Positions 54,172 through 64,000 of a stretch of DNA of 64,000 bases are shown here, piece by piece (position 1 is the first letter of the stretch; every line of letters begins with the position of its first letter). This DNA comes from Saxidomus purpurata (lineage: Eukaryota; Mollusca; Bivalvia; Venerida; Veneridae). The translations under genes were made by a program, and so were the position numbers. Below the pieces are notes generated by a model. It saw only the letters and a list, made by a program, of their open reading frames with translations, did not search any database and was not told where the DNA came from. The stretch covers positions 10,206,417 through 10,270,416 of the forward strand of contig JAFMSR010000010.1 in assembly GCA_022818135.1 (NCBI GenBank), given 5' to 3'.

Positions 54172-54243
54172 TATATGTGCAGGATTCGGACCCGTGAAAC
54201 ATTGCATACAAGTTAGGCACCTTGCCACTATGCCACTGTCTCT
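54172..54243 (-). repeat. tRNA-like sequence
   Basis: On the minus strand, AGTGGCATAGTGGCAAGG (A-box) and CGGGTCCGAATCCTG (B-box) are spaced as in a tRNA, but stems are incomplete. Likely a tRNA pseudogene or SINE head. Confidence 0.4.
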
Positions 54244-54639
54244 GCGGTGTTAACTTAAGTCGGTGAAATGTATTTGTTCGATATTATAATCAACTGAAAC
54301 AACGAAAACACACCCGAACTTACCCGAGTGCCAGGTAAAAATTATATAATAAGGAATTTGTAAATAGTTTGTAAGCAATCAGTACTAGCGATATAATATT
54401 ATCTTTAGAAAAACAAGTTGTTTTCGGTCGGCAGTATATGTTTTTCGGTCTTTTCTTTTGTTTCATTTTACTTGATTCGTAATACTAATTTACAAATTTC
54501 TGCATAATTTGTTCACGGCTTTTTGGTTATTTTCGGTCATTCTATGCACCTGATAATACCGAATGAGAACATTGCATTTCCAGTCTTTCTTGAGTGGATT
54601 TATACTTCAAGTACGTAAATAATTCATATCTATCAACAT

Positions 54640-54775
54640 ATCAATATTATATACTTCCAGGAAATTTCCAGCCGTTTGATTGGCCACTGATTCGTTAACA
54701 GAAATTGTTTAACGGGCAAGCCGGTAATATACTCTTAGCATACCCTGTCATTGTATCCCACGCTAAAATGGTTCA
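54640..54775 (+). repeat. Interspersed repeat R3, copy 1
   Basis: Shares CCAGCCGTTTGAT, GGGCAAGCCGGTRATAT and CCCGTCA/CCTGTCA-TTGTA-CCCAC with 57750-57885 in direct orientation. Confidence 0.65.
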
Positions 54776-54834
54776 AAATATTTAGGGTACGAAATAACAG
54801 CTCTTGTTCGAAAATTATTGGTACGTATAACAAC

Positions 54835-55060
54835 GGAGCATTGATTGAGAAGAAGAATGGGGTTTTGTATGGAGTCATAAGAAAGAGAAAACATTTTTCG
54901 GAATGTATATGAAAATGATTTTTCGCATTTCAAAGTACAAACCTGCATTCGTAGAAAAGTTGCGGTTTTCAAAACAAGATGGCGTGCAGCAAGTTAAAAA
55001 CTTATGTAGTATTATAATACTTTATGTGGCGTTGTTTTGTTACGTCACGAAGTGACATTG
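54835..55060 (+). repeat. Interspersed repeat R2, copy 1
   Basis: Inverse match to 62740-62960: GAGTCATAAGAAAGAGAAAA, GCATTTCAAAGTACAAAC and TTGCGGTTTTCAAAACAAGA are shared. It directly follows R3 copy 1. Confidence 0.8.
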
Positions 55061-55150
55061 AGGTACCATAAGGGCATTTGAAGGTCTGCTATATTCAATC
55101 GTTCAATGAACCAAAGCCTTCAAAATTTAAGACAGGGAAGGGTAATAAAA

Positions 55151-55294
55151 TTGTTATTTGTTGTTTTTTTTCGTGGTATATGGGGATATATTACCCGCCT
55201 CGACAAAATATACCCGCCTTAAGGCTCGGGTAATATAAATCTAGGCGGGTAATCTATCCCCATATACAACTTAAAAAAACAAGAACAAATAACA
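55151..55294. repeat. Long hairpin H8
   Basis: Arms include GTATATGGGGATATATTACC and inverse, extending out to GTTATTTGTT-like ends. Two direct CTCG copies (55199 and 55225) lie in the loop. Confidence 0.88.
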
Positions 55295-55299
55295 TACGC

Positions 55300-57225
55300 A
55301 TGTGTACACACACATTGACGTTGCTTAGTAATTTATATTGTACATGTTATATTTACCCTGGTTATCCGAAAGCCATCATGGCCCTTTATCGCCCATCTGA
55401 CTAGGAGAAGTAGTCAATGCCACACAATAAATATGTAAGCTCGGGGTGTTGCGTTGTTAAGAAGTTTTTTGATACAAGTCGGAGGAAACAATCGACTGTC
55501 CGGGCAGGATGATTTTTTTACCTAAGGGGGACGATTTGATTTCTTTGTTGTAGAGGACCACTGTAATAAATATACCAGTGTAAGATTTAGCACTAACAGA
55601 TAAGAGTTTTATTTATTTCTGTACGAGGCTGTGTGGAAAGTAGCTGTGCCTGTGGCGACCATGTTTTTCAAATGTACATCATGTGTGTTGTACAAGAAAT
55701 TCAATTGTGTCAGTTCAAAATCTTTATCTGATTTGAGTACCATATTTCTACAAGTATCAGATTATCAAGCAGTACCAGCAGTATTGGGGTTTCATTAAAA
55801 TAATGTTGAATATGTAGTTGTGTATTTATTTCTTGACTTTTACAAATTAATTGATTACTGAATTGTAACGTAATAAAATGAAAAGTCACACTGCAATTGA
55901 AATTCTGTATATTAGATCTTTATATCTCACAAAGTAACAGCAATAAACCCATCCTTTAAGTTAATGTGACACCCTTTATTCCATTTCGTAGAAATCGGTA
56001 CGAACGTACTAAGGTACGTAATGCCGGTCTACTTTCGGTTTAGTTATTCTGTTAATTGACCTGTTTATTTGGTGTTTTGATCTTATCATATCTTTAAGAC
56101 ATACTCTTACAAAGATATGTACTTAGTCAAGCTGTCAGACCTATTTGCAGCAAGAATAAGCGCGCGTGCAACGAATGTCAAGTATTTTCGTTTCGTAACT
56201 CCCGCCATACTGGATTCCATAGTTATCCGATGGTTTTCGCTTATAAACATGCTTGAATACATATAAAAACAATTAAACCTTTGTCATGACACAAACGCAA
56301 TCGACTTGGATATGGACAAACCTTTTTGCAGTTTCATTTCAGACCGATATATGATTTGGTTTTCTGTGTATTTCAAAGGTCCTGCTTACATATTCAAATT
56401 AGACTGTTTTCCGGCAAGCTTGTTTTTAATAATTTCTAAAGCGAAATAAATTGGCACCATTCTTGGACCGACGTCAGTGCCTCATTAAAATTCATAAGAC
56501 TAATTCAATGGAAGTAACTCTTATTGATTTCCTATTGCTATTATCAATAGGTCAAAATACTGCGTAATGGGAATTTCGACGGCGACACCTTTGATCTTTA
56601 AAAAAGGCGAAGTTAGACATATTAGTACGACTTTTTGCCCGAGTCGCCCCCTTGGCCAATCTCTGCCTTCAAACCGAGCGAGCCGCCCATAGGAATCTCG
56701 ATCTCAAATGGCTACCAAAATTTCAGCGAAATTACGTCAGGGGCTATACGTTTCCTATACGCCGTATCACCGGCTTACGCCGGTCTATTAAGATGCCTTT
56801 GCTGATTATGCGCCGGTTTTGCGCATGGCTATATGAAGCGTCTGCCCGTATACGCCGATGCAGATAAAACATATTGCTTTTTAGCAGAAAATGAACCAAT
56901 CCTATACTAGAGTTGTACAGGCTGTGTTTGTTAAGCGTCAAACATCACTAAATACTATATTTTGATATCCTACAAAGTATAATAAAATCAAAATGTTCAC
57001 ATAAAAACAAATCAAACTACGAAATTAATAAAAACGCATAAATATACAAGGAGAAAATGTTTTTAAGATGTTATCCTCACTTGACCAACCGACATATACA
57101 AATGTACTGTTCCTCCCTAGGATTTTTCTTTTAAAAACTACCATGTGAAGCCAATTTTTACCTCAGTTCCATGATAAATCAAAGGACTGAAAGTGCTGGA
57201 GGATCGATTGTCTCTGAACAACATA
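55300..57225. other. Intergenic, mostly unrecognised
   Basis: 55380-55570 has a decayed tandem-repeat-element fragment (CCACACAATAAATATGTAAGC). 56640-56870 is GC-richer with repeated ACGCC/GCCGG words and an open frame of 71 codons, but no domain is recognisable. Confidence 0.4.
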
Positions 57226-57300
57226 GTCTGCACACATACATGTGTAAATGTCGGGACAACACAGACTGTACACATACATGTGTAATATCAGGACAACCCT
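57226..57300. repeat. Short tandem duplication
   Basis: CACATACATGTGTAA then GGACAAC occurs twice about 40 bp apart. Confidence 0.7.
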
Positions 57301-57749
57301 TGCACAAGTAAAGTGATAAACTATATTATTGGGAAACTTAAGTATGATTCATATTTGGAGTAAAATTAAAGATGAATACATAAAAGATGTACAATATATG
57401 TAAGAGCCACTCAGCTAGGGCAGTATTTGTAAAAACAAACTTGGAAATTTAGGAAGAAATGATGTCGCTTTAAAGACAGTTTGATTTACTGACCACTAGG
57501 GCCGTCCTGATTTGATACTTCACGCAATGATAGAAGACATTTAGGGTAGGGAGTGAAGTACCGAAAACTGTAACTTTAGATAACTTAATTATTTAATTAT
57601 CTCCCTTTCTGTTAAAACCTTGTCAGGAATATAAGTTGGATAGTATTGAACACCGGGATTAAATTGATACTTGAATCACACATTGATAAAGGACATTGAT
57701 AGGGAATGCAGTGACCAAGAACCATAACTCTAGCTAATCCCATAATAGA

Positions 57750-57885
57750 TGTATGTATTACCCTTCCATGAAATTGCCAGCCGTTTGATCGGTCAATGAC
57801 ACGTAAATAGATATTGATATTAATGGGCAAGCCGGTGATATGCACTTGCCATATCCCGTCAGTGTACCCCACACTCACAGATGCT
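57750..57885 (+). repeat. Interspersed repeat R3, copy 2
   Basis: Direct-orientation partner of 54640-54775. It abuts the LINE endonuclease fragment that follows. Confidence 0.65.
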
Positions 57886-57927
57886 TTGGGTATGGACTCG
57901 CCACCCAATCTAATACTTGTCCCATGT

Positions 57928-58660
57928 TGTTACGTACAATGCAGATAAAGAGATTTGTAAAAAAATACATAATCAACAGTACTCGGTACAAGCTTATTTC
58001 TATGTACAGAGTGAAATGTATAATCACCGCTTTCAAGGCGTCCGTTTACTATTTGAACATTATTTTCTTTACATATTGTCAACAACCTATTACCAAAACC
58101 ATTTACGTAATTATTGTACAAGTGCTCATCGCTACACGGTATTTAAGTATATTTTTTCCACGTAGTCTGCTTTTTTCGCCATTTCTCGAGTTCAAGTCGC
58201 CTCTCAAATAAACATCACCTTGATCTCTATATTTTCTTATGTCATTATTCAAGTTCTCAAAATAATCATAATCAAAAAGCTCTGAATTGACATTTTTATG
58301 CACTTTGAAGTATTTAGGCGGAACATAACAAACACATACAAAATATCATTTTTGAAATTAAAGCACTCTCTTCTCAGTTTAAACCATACTATACCTTTCA
58401 GGTTTATATTAACTACCTCCAGTTTATTCAATAAATTATATTTAAAGTATACCATTATTCCGCCACTATTCCGCCTGGCTCTTCGATAAGTTTATTCCTT
58501 GGAAAACTGAAATATTCAAACCCGTCTATTTTCACACAAGATATTTTAGAGTTCCGGGTTTCAATTGATAATAAAATGTCATATTCAGAAACGAAATTCA
58601 ACAACAAGTACGAATCTTACATTCCCAAGTGCCCTCTGGCCATGTCATACAAACTTCATT
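57928..58660 (-). pseudogene. LINE apurinic-type endonuclease fragment, broken
   Basis: Minus strand, in order: DGFEYFSFPRNK (about 58545), VYFKYNLLNKLEVV, then YRDQGDVYLRGDLNSRNGE (the GD.N.R box, about 58200), and NRLLTICKENNVQIVNGRLE, GDYTFHS and STVDYVF (the T..S.....S.IDY end). These are the conserved blocks of the APE-like endonuclease of non-LTR retrotransposons. At least two frameshifts break the reading frame. No reverse transcriptase follows downstream; repeat R3 abuts it instead. Confidence 0.8.
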
Positions 58661-59570
58661 TAAATAAGACCAATTAAAAGTATACAATCGCTTTGCTTAC
58701 AGCTATTTTCCATTGAGATTCGTAAGATAAAGTTCAATATCAATTACAAATCAATTCTCAAAATATTTTTTTAAATAAAAATAAATGTGGCTGAAGAATA
58801 AATCGATTTATCATCATTGTATGTTTAAATGTACTATGCAGTGCTTTGTTATTCATATGGTAATAATTTCAGTGTTATTGAATTCTGTAATTGTTATTCG
58901 ATATTTTGTCATTCTTATTCTAAATGTCATCATTGTTATTCTTTATATTATTAAACTAAGATATACACCAACTGTTGCAGTTACAGGTAAAACGGGATGG
59001 ATCTTTACTGATACTGATTTATTGATATCAATTTGTCTACATTAGGCTAGGCTGTGTAACACCGGATACAGCTCCTTTCGAATACAGCTCCCCGGTATAC
59101 ATTACCGAATACAGCTCCCTTGGTATAACTGAGCTGTATTCAAACCAAAGCATATGCACATTTGAATAAAGCTTCCTATGTTTGATCAAACGGTTGATAA
59201 GATGGATTAAATAACAGAAGTACGTGATGATTTGTCTTTTGGCCAAATAAATTTATGTCTCCACTTTAGGAAGAAGCTTGGCCGTTCCAACAACTTTTAA
59301 GTCAATGGCCAAATTGAAGTTCGAAAGCTTGGGTCCTTCTGTCCGACCATCTGTCTGTTGTCCTACCCTGTATGTTGGCATATCAGTCCGTCTGTTGGGC
59401 CTTACAGCCTGGTGTGAATATGCTTCATTCCATCAACAATGTATTTATGAAATGAAGTATAAGACTACTTAAACTGCCGCCTTATGTGCTAATGTCAAAT
59501 GAAATAATGTAGATTTATTGAAAGAAAATAATTCTTCAATACCGACTTTTGCCATCAATTGTAACTTATA
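58661..59570. other. Intergenic with a small motif cluster
   Basis: AT-rich. 59064-59141 carries GATACAGCTCC, GAATACAGCTCC twice, and the inverse GAGCTGTATTC. CCTTCTGTCCGACCATCTGTC at about 59334 resembles a pearl-like repeat end. Confidence 0.5.
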
Positions 59571-59572
59571 AG

Positions 59573-60190
59573 GCAGCCAGATGCCAATTCGTTTAACCTC
59601 GAGAATTGACAACTGGCAACTTAAAGATTGGTACGAATTCGGCTTGTGCCATCAATTGCAAATAATAAGTGAATTGGCATGTGTCTACTGGCAGCCAGAT
59701 GCCAATTCGTTTAACCTAGCTAGATGCAACTTTATCTAATCTTGCGACTTGGCGATTGGCAACCAGATGCTAATTCTGAATACTAAATAAAAAAGTGAAT
59801 TTGCCACTGGCTAATGGGAGCCAAATGCTTATTCGTTACAACTTGCGAACTTGGCAACTGACTGATAGATGTCAATTCGGTAAACATCACGAATTGACAA
59901 TTGGCAGATGGCAGTCAGATGCCAATTCGACTTTTGTCAAGAATTGTGAATATAAATATTTATTATAATTGAATTGCAACTCGCAGCCAGGTGCCAATTC
60001 GTTATACCTTGCGATGACTTATATCTCGCATTCTAGAATGCAAATATAGATTTTGGCAAGAGATCTGACATTAGATCTGAATTCAGAAATGTAAATCTAG
60101 ATCGTTTTTCTACATCTGATCTCAATTTGAGATGCAGATGTAGATGTAAGTTGGACATCAGATCTGCATTCACAATTGCAGACTAACATA
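59573..60190. repeat. Diverged tandem repeat with GCAGCCAGATGCCAATTCG units
   Basis: The marker appears at about 59573, 59691, 59816 (diverged), 59909 and 59985 with varied spacing, accompanied by GAATTGACAACTGGCA-type stretches. 60050-60190 continues with AGATCTGA/AGATGTAGAT words. Confidence 0.65.
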
Positions 60191-60961
60191 GTATTTCCAC
60201 ACCAGATCGAAATGTCGCACACTACTGTTAAATTAGCAGTTTTATTACCTTTCATAATTATATGTTCATGATAAATTTGCGGAAGAAATTGTTTGGCAGT
60301 TTCTCATGAAAGAGTGTTGCTGAAAATAATGCAGACTACTCTAAATGACCTTTGACATTAAATGAAAGGTTATATAGGAATATTGGTTAAAGAATCAGTT
60401 CTGAACTGTCTCATGGAAGTTTGAGTATCTCAGACTACTCCAGACCAATTGTTTTAGAAATATTTCTTACGTGGTAATTTGCGGTAGAAATTTTTGTTTG
60501 GCACAAAACATGATATCCTCAGTACATCTCTTAAAGTGTCCCAGGCTAAAACAATTTAATGTTTGTCATGCCTGCTTAAATGTATAAACCAACTCTACAA
60601 ACATTTAGCATTTCCAAAAGAAAAGTAATAACAAAGTTGTATTTATAGTTTCTATGTAAAATATTAACATTCTATAATGGTTCCCTTCAGTAAATAAACA
60701 GCCAGTTTTGGGGCGCATCACAAGTATTACTGTAAGTTTGGGGTTAAAACTGGGTTAAAACGCTTTATCATAATAATTTTTGCCTACAAATACATGTGCA
60801 ATGTTTGAAGCTAGCTGTATAGAATTATAGCTTACAAACATGAAGACATTTGGTCATGTGATTTATTCATCCTACTGATATTTGTGTTAAACACACGAGA
60901 AAAATATTTTTATGCACTGGGTTCATTAAATATGTTTATTACCACAATACAAAGGTACTAT
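60191..60961. other. Intergenic, nothing recognised
   Basis: AT-rich; no exon or repeat partner seen. Confidence 0.45.
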
Positions 60962-62367
60962 AGGTTATAAAACTTGCATGGGGAAATATTATTTGGAACG
61001 AGTAAATGACCGTCGACGTGCGATTTTGTATCTTCACCACTTTCTTTAACACTATTTCTTTATTTTTTAAGCCATAAAATTACGAAATTATGACCAGAAA
61101 AGGGATAGAATTACTCAAGTGATGCATTCGTCTGCACTCCTGCTCTGCACGCACAACAGTCGGTCTCTTTACTTTTTTAAAGATAACTGAATATGTTTTG
61201 TGAACACAAGAAACGTGTCTTTTGATTTCGACATGGAAATGAGAATAATAGTCATTTTGTGGAATATATCTTTGTTAACAGTTGTTTGTTTACAATAACC
61301 TAGCAACTTACCGGTTGTCTTCCCTTGTCTGCTGTCTCCCGTTCAATAAGCTTTATCTAGTACAATAACATCCATTAAAGGTGTTTAATGTGTTGGTGTA
61401 ATTGATACGTTCTCGCTTACACGAGACACGGGACAACACGAGTTCGAAACTCGTACGCTACTTCTTACTTTTCTTTAATCTACATACAGAAATGCTTCAC
61501 TCTTTTGTTTAATCTCATGCTCTGTTCCATTGCATATATTTTTTAATTCCACGAATGCTTTATTATAAACTGATTATTAAACAATTTATGCAAAGTAGCA
61601 ATTATTGCTTTTTCACACTTGATCCAACTTTAAATTATTATTTGCAATATACCAAAATAAATAAATCAACGTAATAAATAAATTGATCAATGTTTTTACT
61701 TCCAGGAACTTGATACTATGTTTGAAGAATTTAGCTTCTCAACACAAGATTAAGTATTATTAGAAATTTCACGAAAAACTTATAGGTACTAAAGTTCTGA
61801 TTGCCGTCATGCATTTTGCACGCAGTTTATTTGTTTATATTAAAAACCGGCAGAAATTCTTGGAACACAACAAGTCAAATTTTGAAACACAACAAGTGAC
61901 GCAATATTCTCTTATTGGAAAGTTATATCCACGGTTACATGGTTACATTGTAATTACGTTCAAGGGATATATAAGTTACTCGTTTATAGATAACAGTTAA
62001 TAAGAGTTAAATACAACTCGAAGTTGTCTTAAACATTTAATAATAGTATGCTTTTTGACGTCGTGTAAGTGACGCTAATTTTAACGCCGACGTTACTTTG
62101 TTAACGTTTGTCTAATTACAAGATTATTTGTATCTTTATGGAAAATTTGAATATTTGGGCGAATTAAAAGGTAATGAGTTCGTTAACTATTTTTCTTTAT
62201 GATTATGTCAAAATCTAAAAATCGCCCAGAAATGTCCGAAGGTAGGCTTACAAAATCGCACGTCGACGGTCAGTTGATTTGGCGAGAATAACGAGCTTGC
62301 GAGTTGTGTTGTCCCCGTTTAATCAACGAGTTCGAAGTAATATTTCCCCACACAAGTTAAATAACCT
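60962..62367. mobile_element. 1.4-kb TIR element
   Basis: The left end AGGTTATAAAACTTGCATGG, then GGGAAATATTA, and GACCGTCGACGTGCGATTTT (61007-61026) all recur inversely at 62248-62367. About 55 extra bp split the right arm between the AACTCGT and GACCGTCGACG blocks. No transposase; it contains a tRNA-Val-like sequence. Confidence 0.8.
61387..61461 (+). repeat. tRNA-Val-like sequence inside TIR element
   Basis: A-box-like TGGTGTAATTG, CTCGCTTACACGAG around a TAC anticodon position, and a perfect T-arm ACGAG-TTCGAAA-CTCGT (61438-61454). The acceptor stem does not pair and the anticodon loop is one base short, so it is a pseudogene. Confidence 0.5.
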
Positions 62368-62477
62368 TTTTATTATATAATTTCATATTGAATGTGAACA
62401 AAATGACATTCTGTTACCAAACAACAATAAATGAATCTTGAAATGTGTCGAATAACAAGTGTACTATTTTGTCATGT

Positions 62478-62692
62478 CAGGGGCGTAGCTACAACACAAT
62501 CGAAGTACTCGGCCCAGTTTTTTGTAAGGGGGTATGGGGGGCGAAGCCCCCTGCGATTTTTTTAAGCCAAATATAATGCAAATATTTGAGACTTATTTTA
62601 TTGCATTTATGAAACACAAGTTGGCGGGGGGATTCCTTCGGCCATTTATTTGAAAGAGGTGCCGTGTTGGGAGTTGCCTGGCTACGCGCCTG
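62478..62692 (-). mobile_element. hAT-like MITE
   Basis: Ends CAGGGGCGTAGC and, inversely, CAGGCGCGTAGC. The CAGGGGCGTAGC terminus is widespread among hAT-type elements. A GGGGGGCGAAGCCCCC hairpin lies inside. No clear 8-bp target duplication was found. Confidence 0.65.
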
Positions 62693-62739
62693 GCTTTTGG
62701 TATTAATAGACTCGATATTGGTACGTGACATCATTTATT

Positions 62740-62960
62740 AGGAGAAACTGTGACGTCACTTAAATGGTAAGAAATTTCAGTTTCCGTCCGCAATCTTGTT
62801 TTGAAAACCGCAAGACTTTTCCTTAGAATACCAGTTTGTACTTTGAAATGCGAATAAATCATCTTGATATACATTTCTAAAAATGTTTTCTCTTTCTTAT
62901 GACTCTATGTAAAACATCATTCCTTTCCAGTCAATCAATACTCGGTTGATATGCATACCA
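62740..62960 (-). repeat. Interspersed repeat R2, copy 2
   Basis: Inverse partner of 54835-55060. Confidence 0.8.
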
Positions 62961-63308
62961 GTGCATTTCGTAACCAGAACAGGTACTGCGTGCCATCTCT
63001 TTTACATCTATTTGAAAATTATTAAAGTTTCTTTTTCATTTTAAGACCATGGTTTATCTACGTTTTAGAAACTGTCAATCTTCCACATAGATACCTCATT
63101 AAAACGATGTTTGCAAACACATAAAATAGTCCGTACAGCTAATCGCTAGGACCACCCTCCCTTGCCAACGTTCATTATCATTCACTGTCAACGTGCAGTA
63201 TCGTAGAATACTGAACGAACTCTCTAAGGCAAAATGAACGGAGAAATATGAAAGTATAAAATAAAGGATTGTACTGCTATGTATAAGATCCTTTCAAGAA
63301 ATCCATAT

Positions 63309-63800
63309 ACAGGTAACACGTAGCATGGTACATTTACTACATTACCAAATTCAGGTAACAAGTAGCATGGTACATTAAATACATTACCAAATTCAGGTAA
63401 CAAGTAGCATGGTACATTACTACATTACCAAATTCAGGTAACAAGTAGCATGGTACATTAAATACATTACCAAATTCAGGTAACAAGTAGCATGGTACAT
63501 TACTACATTACCAAATTCAGGTAACAAGTAGCATGGTACATTTACTACATTACCAAATTCAGGTAACAAGTAGCATGGTACATTAACTACATTACCAATT
63601 CAGGTAACAATTAGCATGGTACATTTACTACATTACCAAATTCAGGTAACAAGTAGCATGGTACATTAACTACATTACCAATTCAGGTAACAAATAGCAT
63701 GGTACATTACTACATTACTAAATTCAGGTAACAAGTAGCATGGTACATTAACTACATTACCAAATTCAGGTAACAAGTAGCATGGTACATTAACTACATA
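63309..63800. repeat. 42-bp minisatellite, about 12 copies, with higher-order pairs
   Basis: Unit CAGGTAACAAGTAGCATGGT followed by ACATT-variable-TACATTACCAAATT. Copies differ mainly in the ACATTTACTA / ACATTAAATA / ACATTACTA / ACATTAACTA segment and in ACCAAATTC versus ACCAATTC. No internal reading frame. Confidence 0.97.
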
Positions 63801-64000
63801 ATGAATTCCGGCCTAGTCATTTAGTCTGTACATTACATTGTATACTTAAATAATGATCAATTCTTTAGACCATTTTTACAGAATATCGTACTAAAATAAT
63901 GATAAATCCTTTAGAACATCTTTACAGAATATGATATAGTAAATTCATGAAATGTACAGTGCTTGATTGCCGACTGAAAGACAAGTATCGTAATTTTATT
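63801..64000. other. Intergenic to window end
   Basis: TCCTTTAGAACAT and TTCTTTAGACCAT segments (about 63862 and 63907) form a weak 49-bp tandem pair; nothing else. Confidence 0.5.

Noticed and set aside
56652..56867. GC-richer 71-codon frame as a gene
   Set aside because: No recognisable domain, no splice context, and repeated ACGCC/GCCGG words suggest a repeat.
63309..63800. CRISPR-like array of regular repeats
   Set aside because: Units are contiguous, with no unique spacers, and the genome is eukaryotic; it is a minisatellite.

Overview
This is a stretch of eukaryotic, animal genomic DNA. It is AT-rich and intron-bearing, has no operon structure, and is crowded with transposon remains. 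The mix points to a marine mollusc, most likely a bivalve. The evidence is a carbohydrate-sulfotransferase gene of the CHST15-like type, a Penelope-like element with GIY-YIG endonuclease, a Crypton-type (DUF3504) tyrosine-recombinase gene, tRNA-derived SINEs, and pearl/Helentron-like elements made of about 145-165 bp tandem repeats. The species cannot be named from the sequence. Two runs of exactly 500 N (13000-13499 and 25535-26034) are scaffold gaps of placeholder size.

Layout. 1-12.9 kb: no host gene; a SINE (486-715), tandem duplications, a locally duplicated LTR-like repeat (2701-3371 and 7295-8817), tRNA-like sequences and long featureless AT-rich DNA. 12.9-25.5 kb: arrays of pearl/Helentron-like repeats, a hairpin-bearing MITE family (15342, 17142), a TA-flanked TIR element (18070-19839) with a second transposon nested in it, and a LINE (21074-22610). 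26.0-29.0 kb: a dense cluster of long hairpins and MITE cores. 29.8-32.3 kb: a broken Penelope-like element on the minus strand. 32.8-36.6 kb: more hairpins around a broken, intron-containing tyrosine-recombinase gene.

37.6-46.2 kb: the only convincing host gene, the C-terminal six exons of a sulfotransferase on the plus strand. Splice phases agree across all five introns; the 5' exons were not found. Its 5.1-kb second intron is filled with mobile DNA: a MITE copy, a foldback element whose arms are 21-bp repeats, and a pearl/Helentron-like element, the last two lying between a 33-bp inverted repeat pair. 46.8-64 kb: three LINE fragments (two reverse-transcriptase-side, one endonuclease), a 1.8-kb tandem-repeat element, an inverted SINE copy, a 1.4-kb TIR element, a hAT-like MITE and a 42-bp minisatellite with higher-order structure.

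The most unusual signal is a set of long hairpins (arms about 35-75 bp) whose arms are mostly unrelated but whose loops share a pattern: two direct copies of CTCG, in the clearest cases separated by a short segment bounded by a complementary base pair that differs between loci. The hairpins are combined modularly with shared MITE cores, and the loop unit is present 0, 1 or 2 times in different copies.
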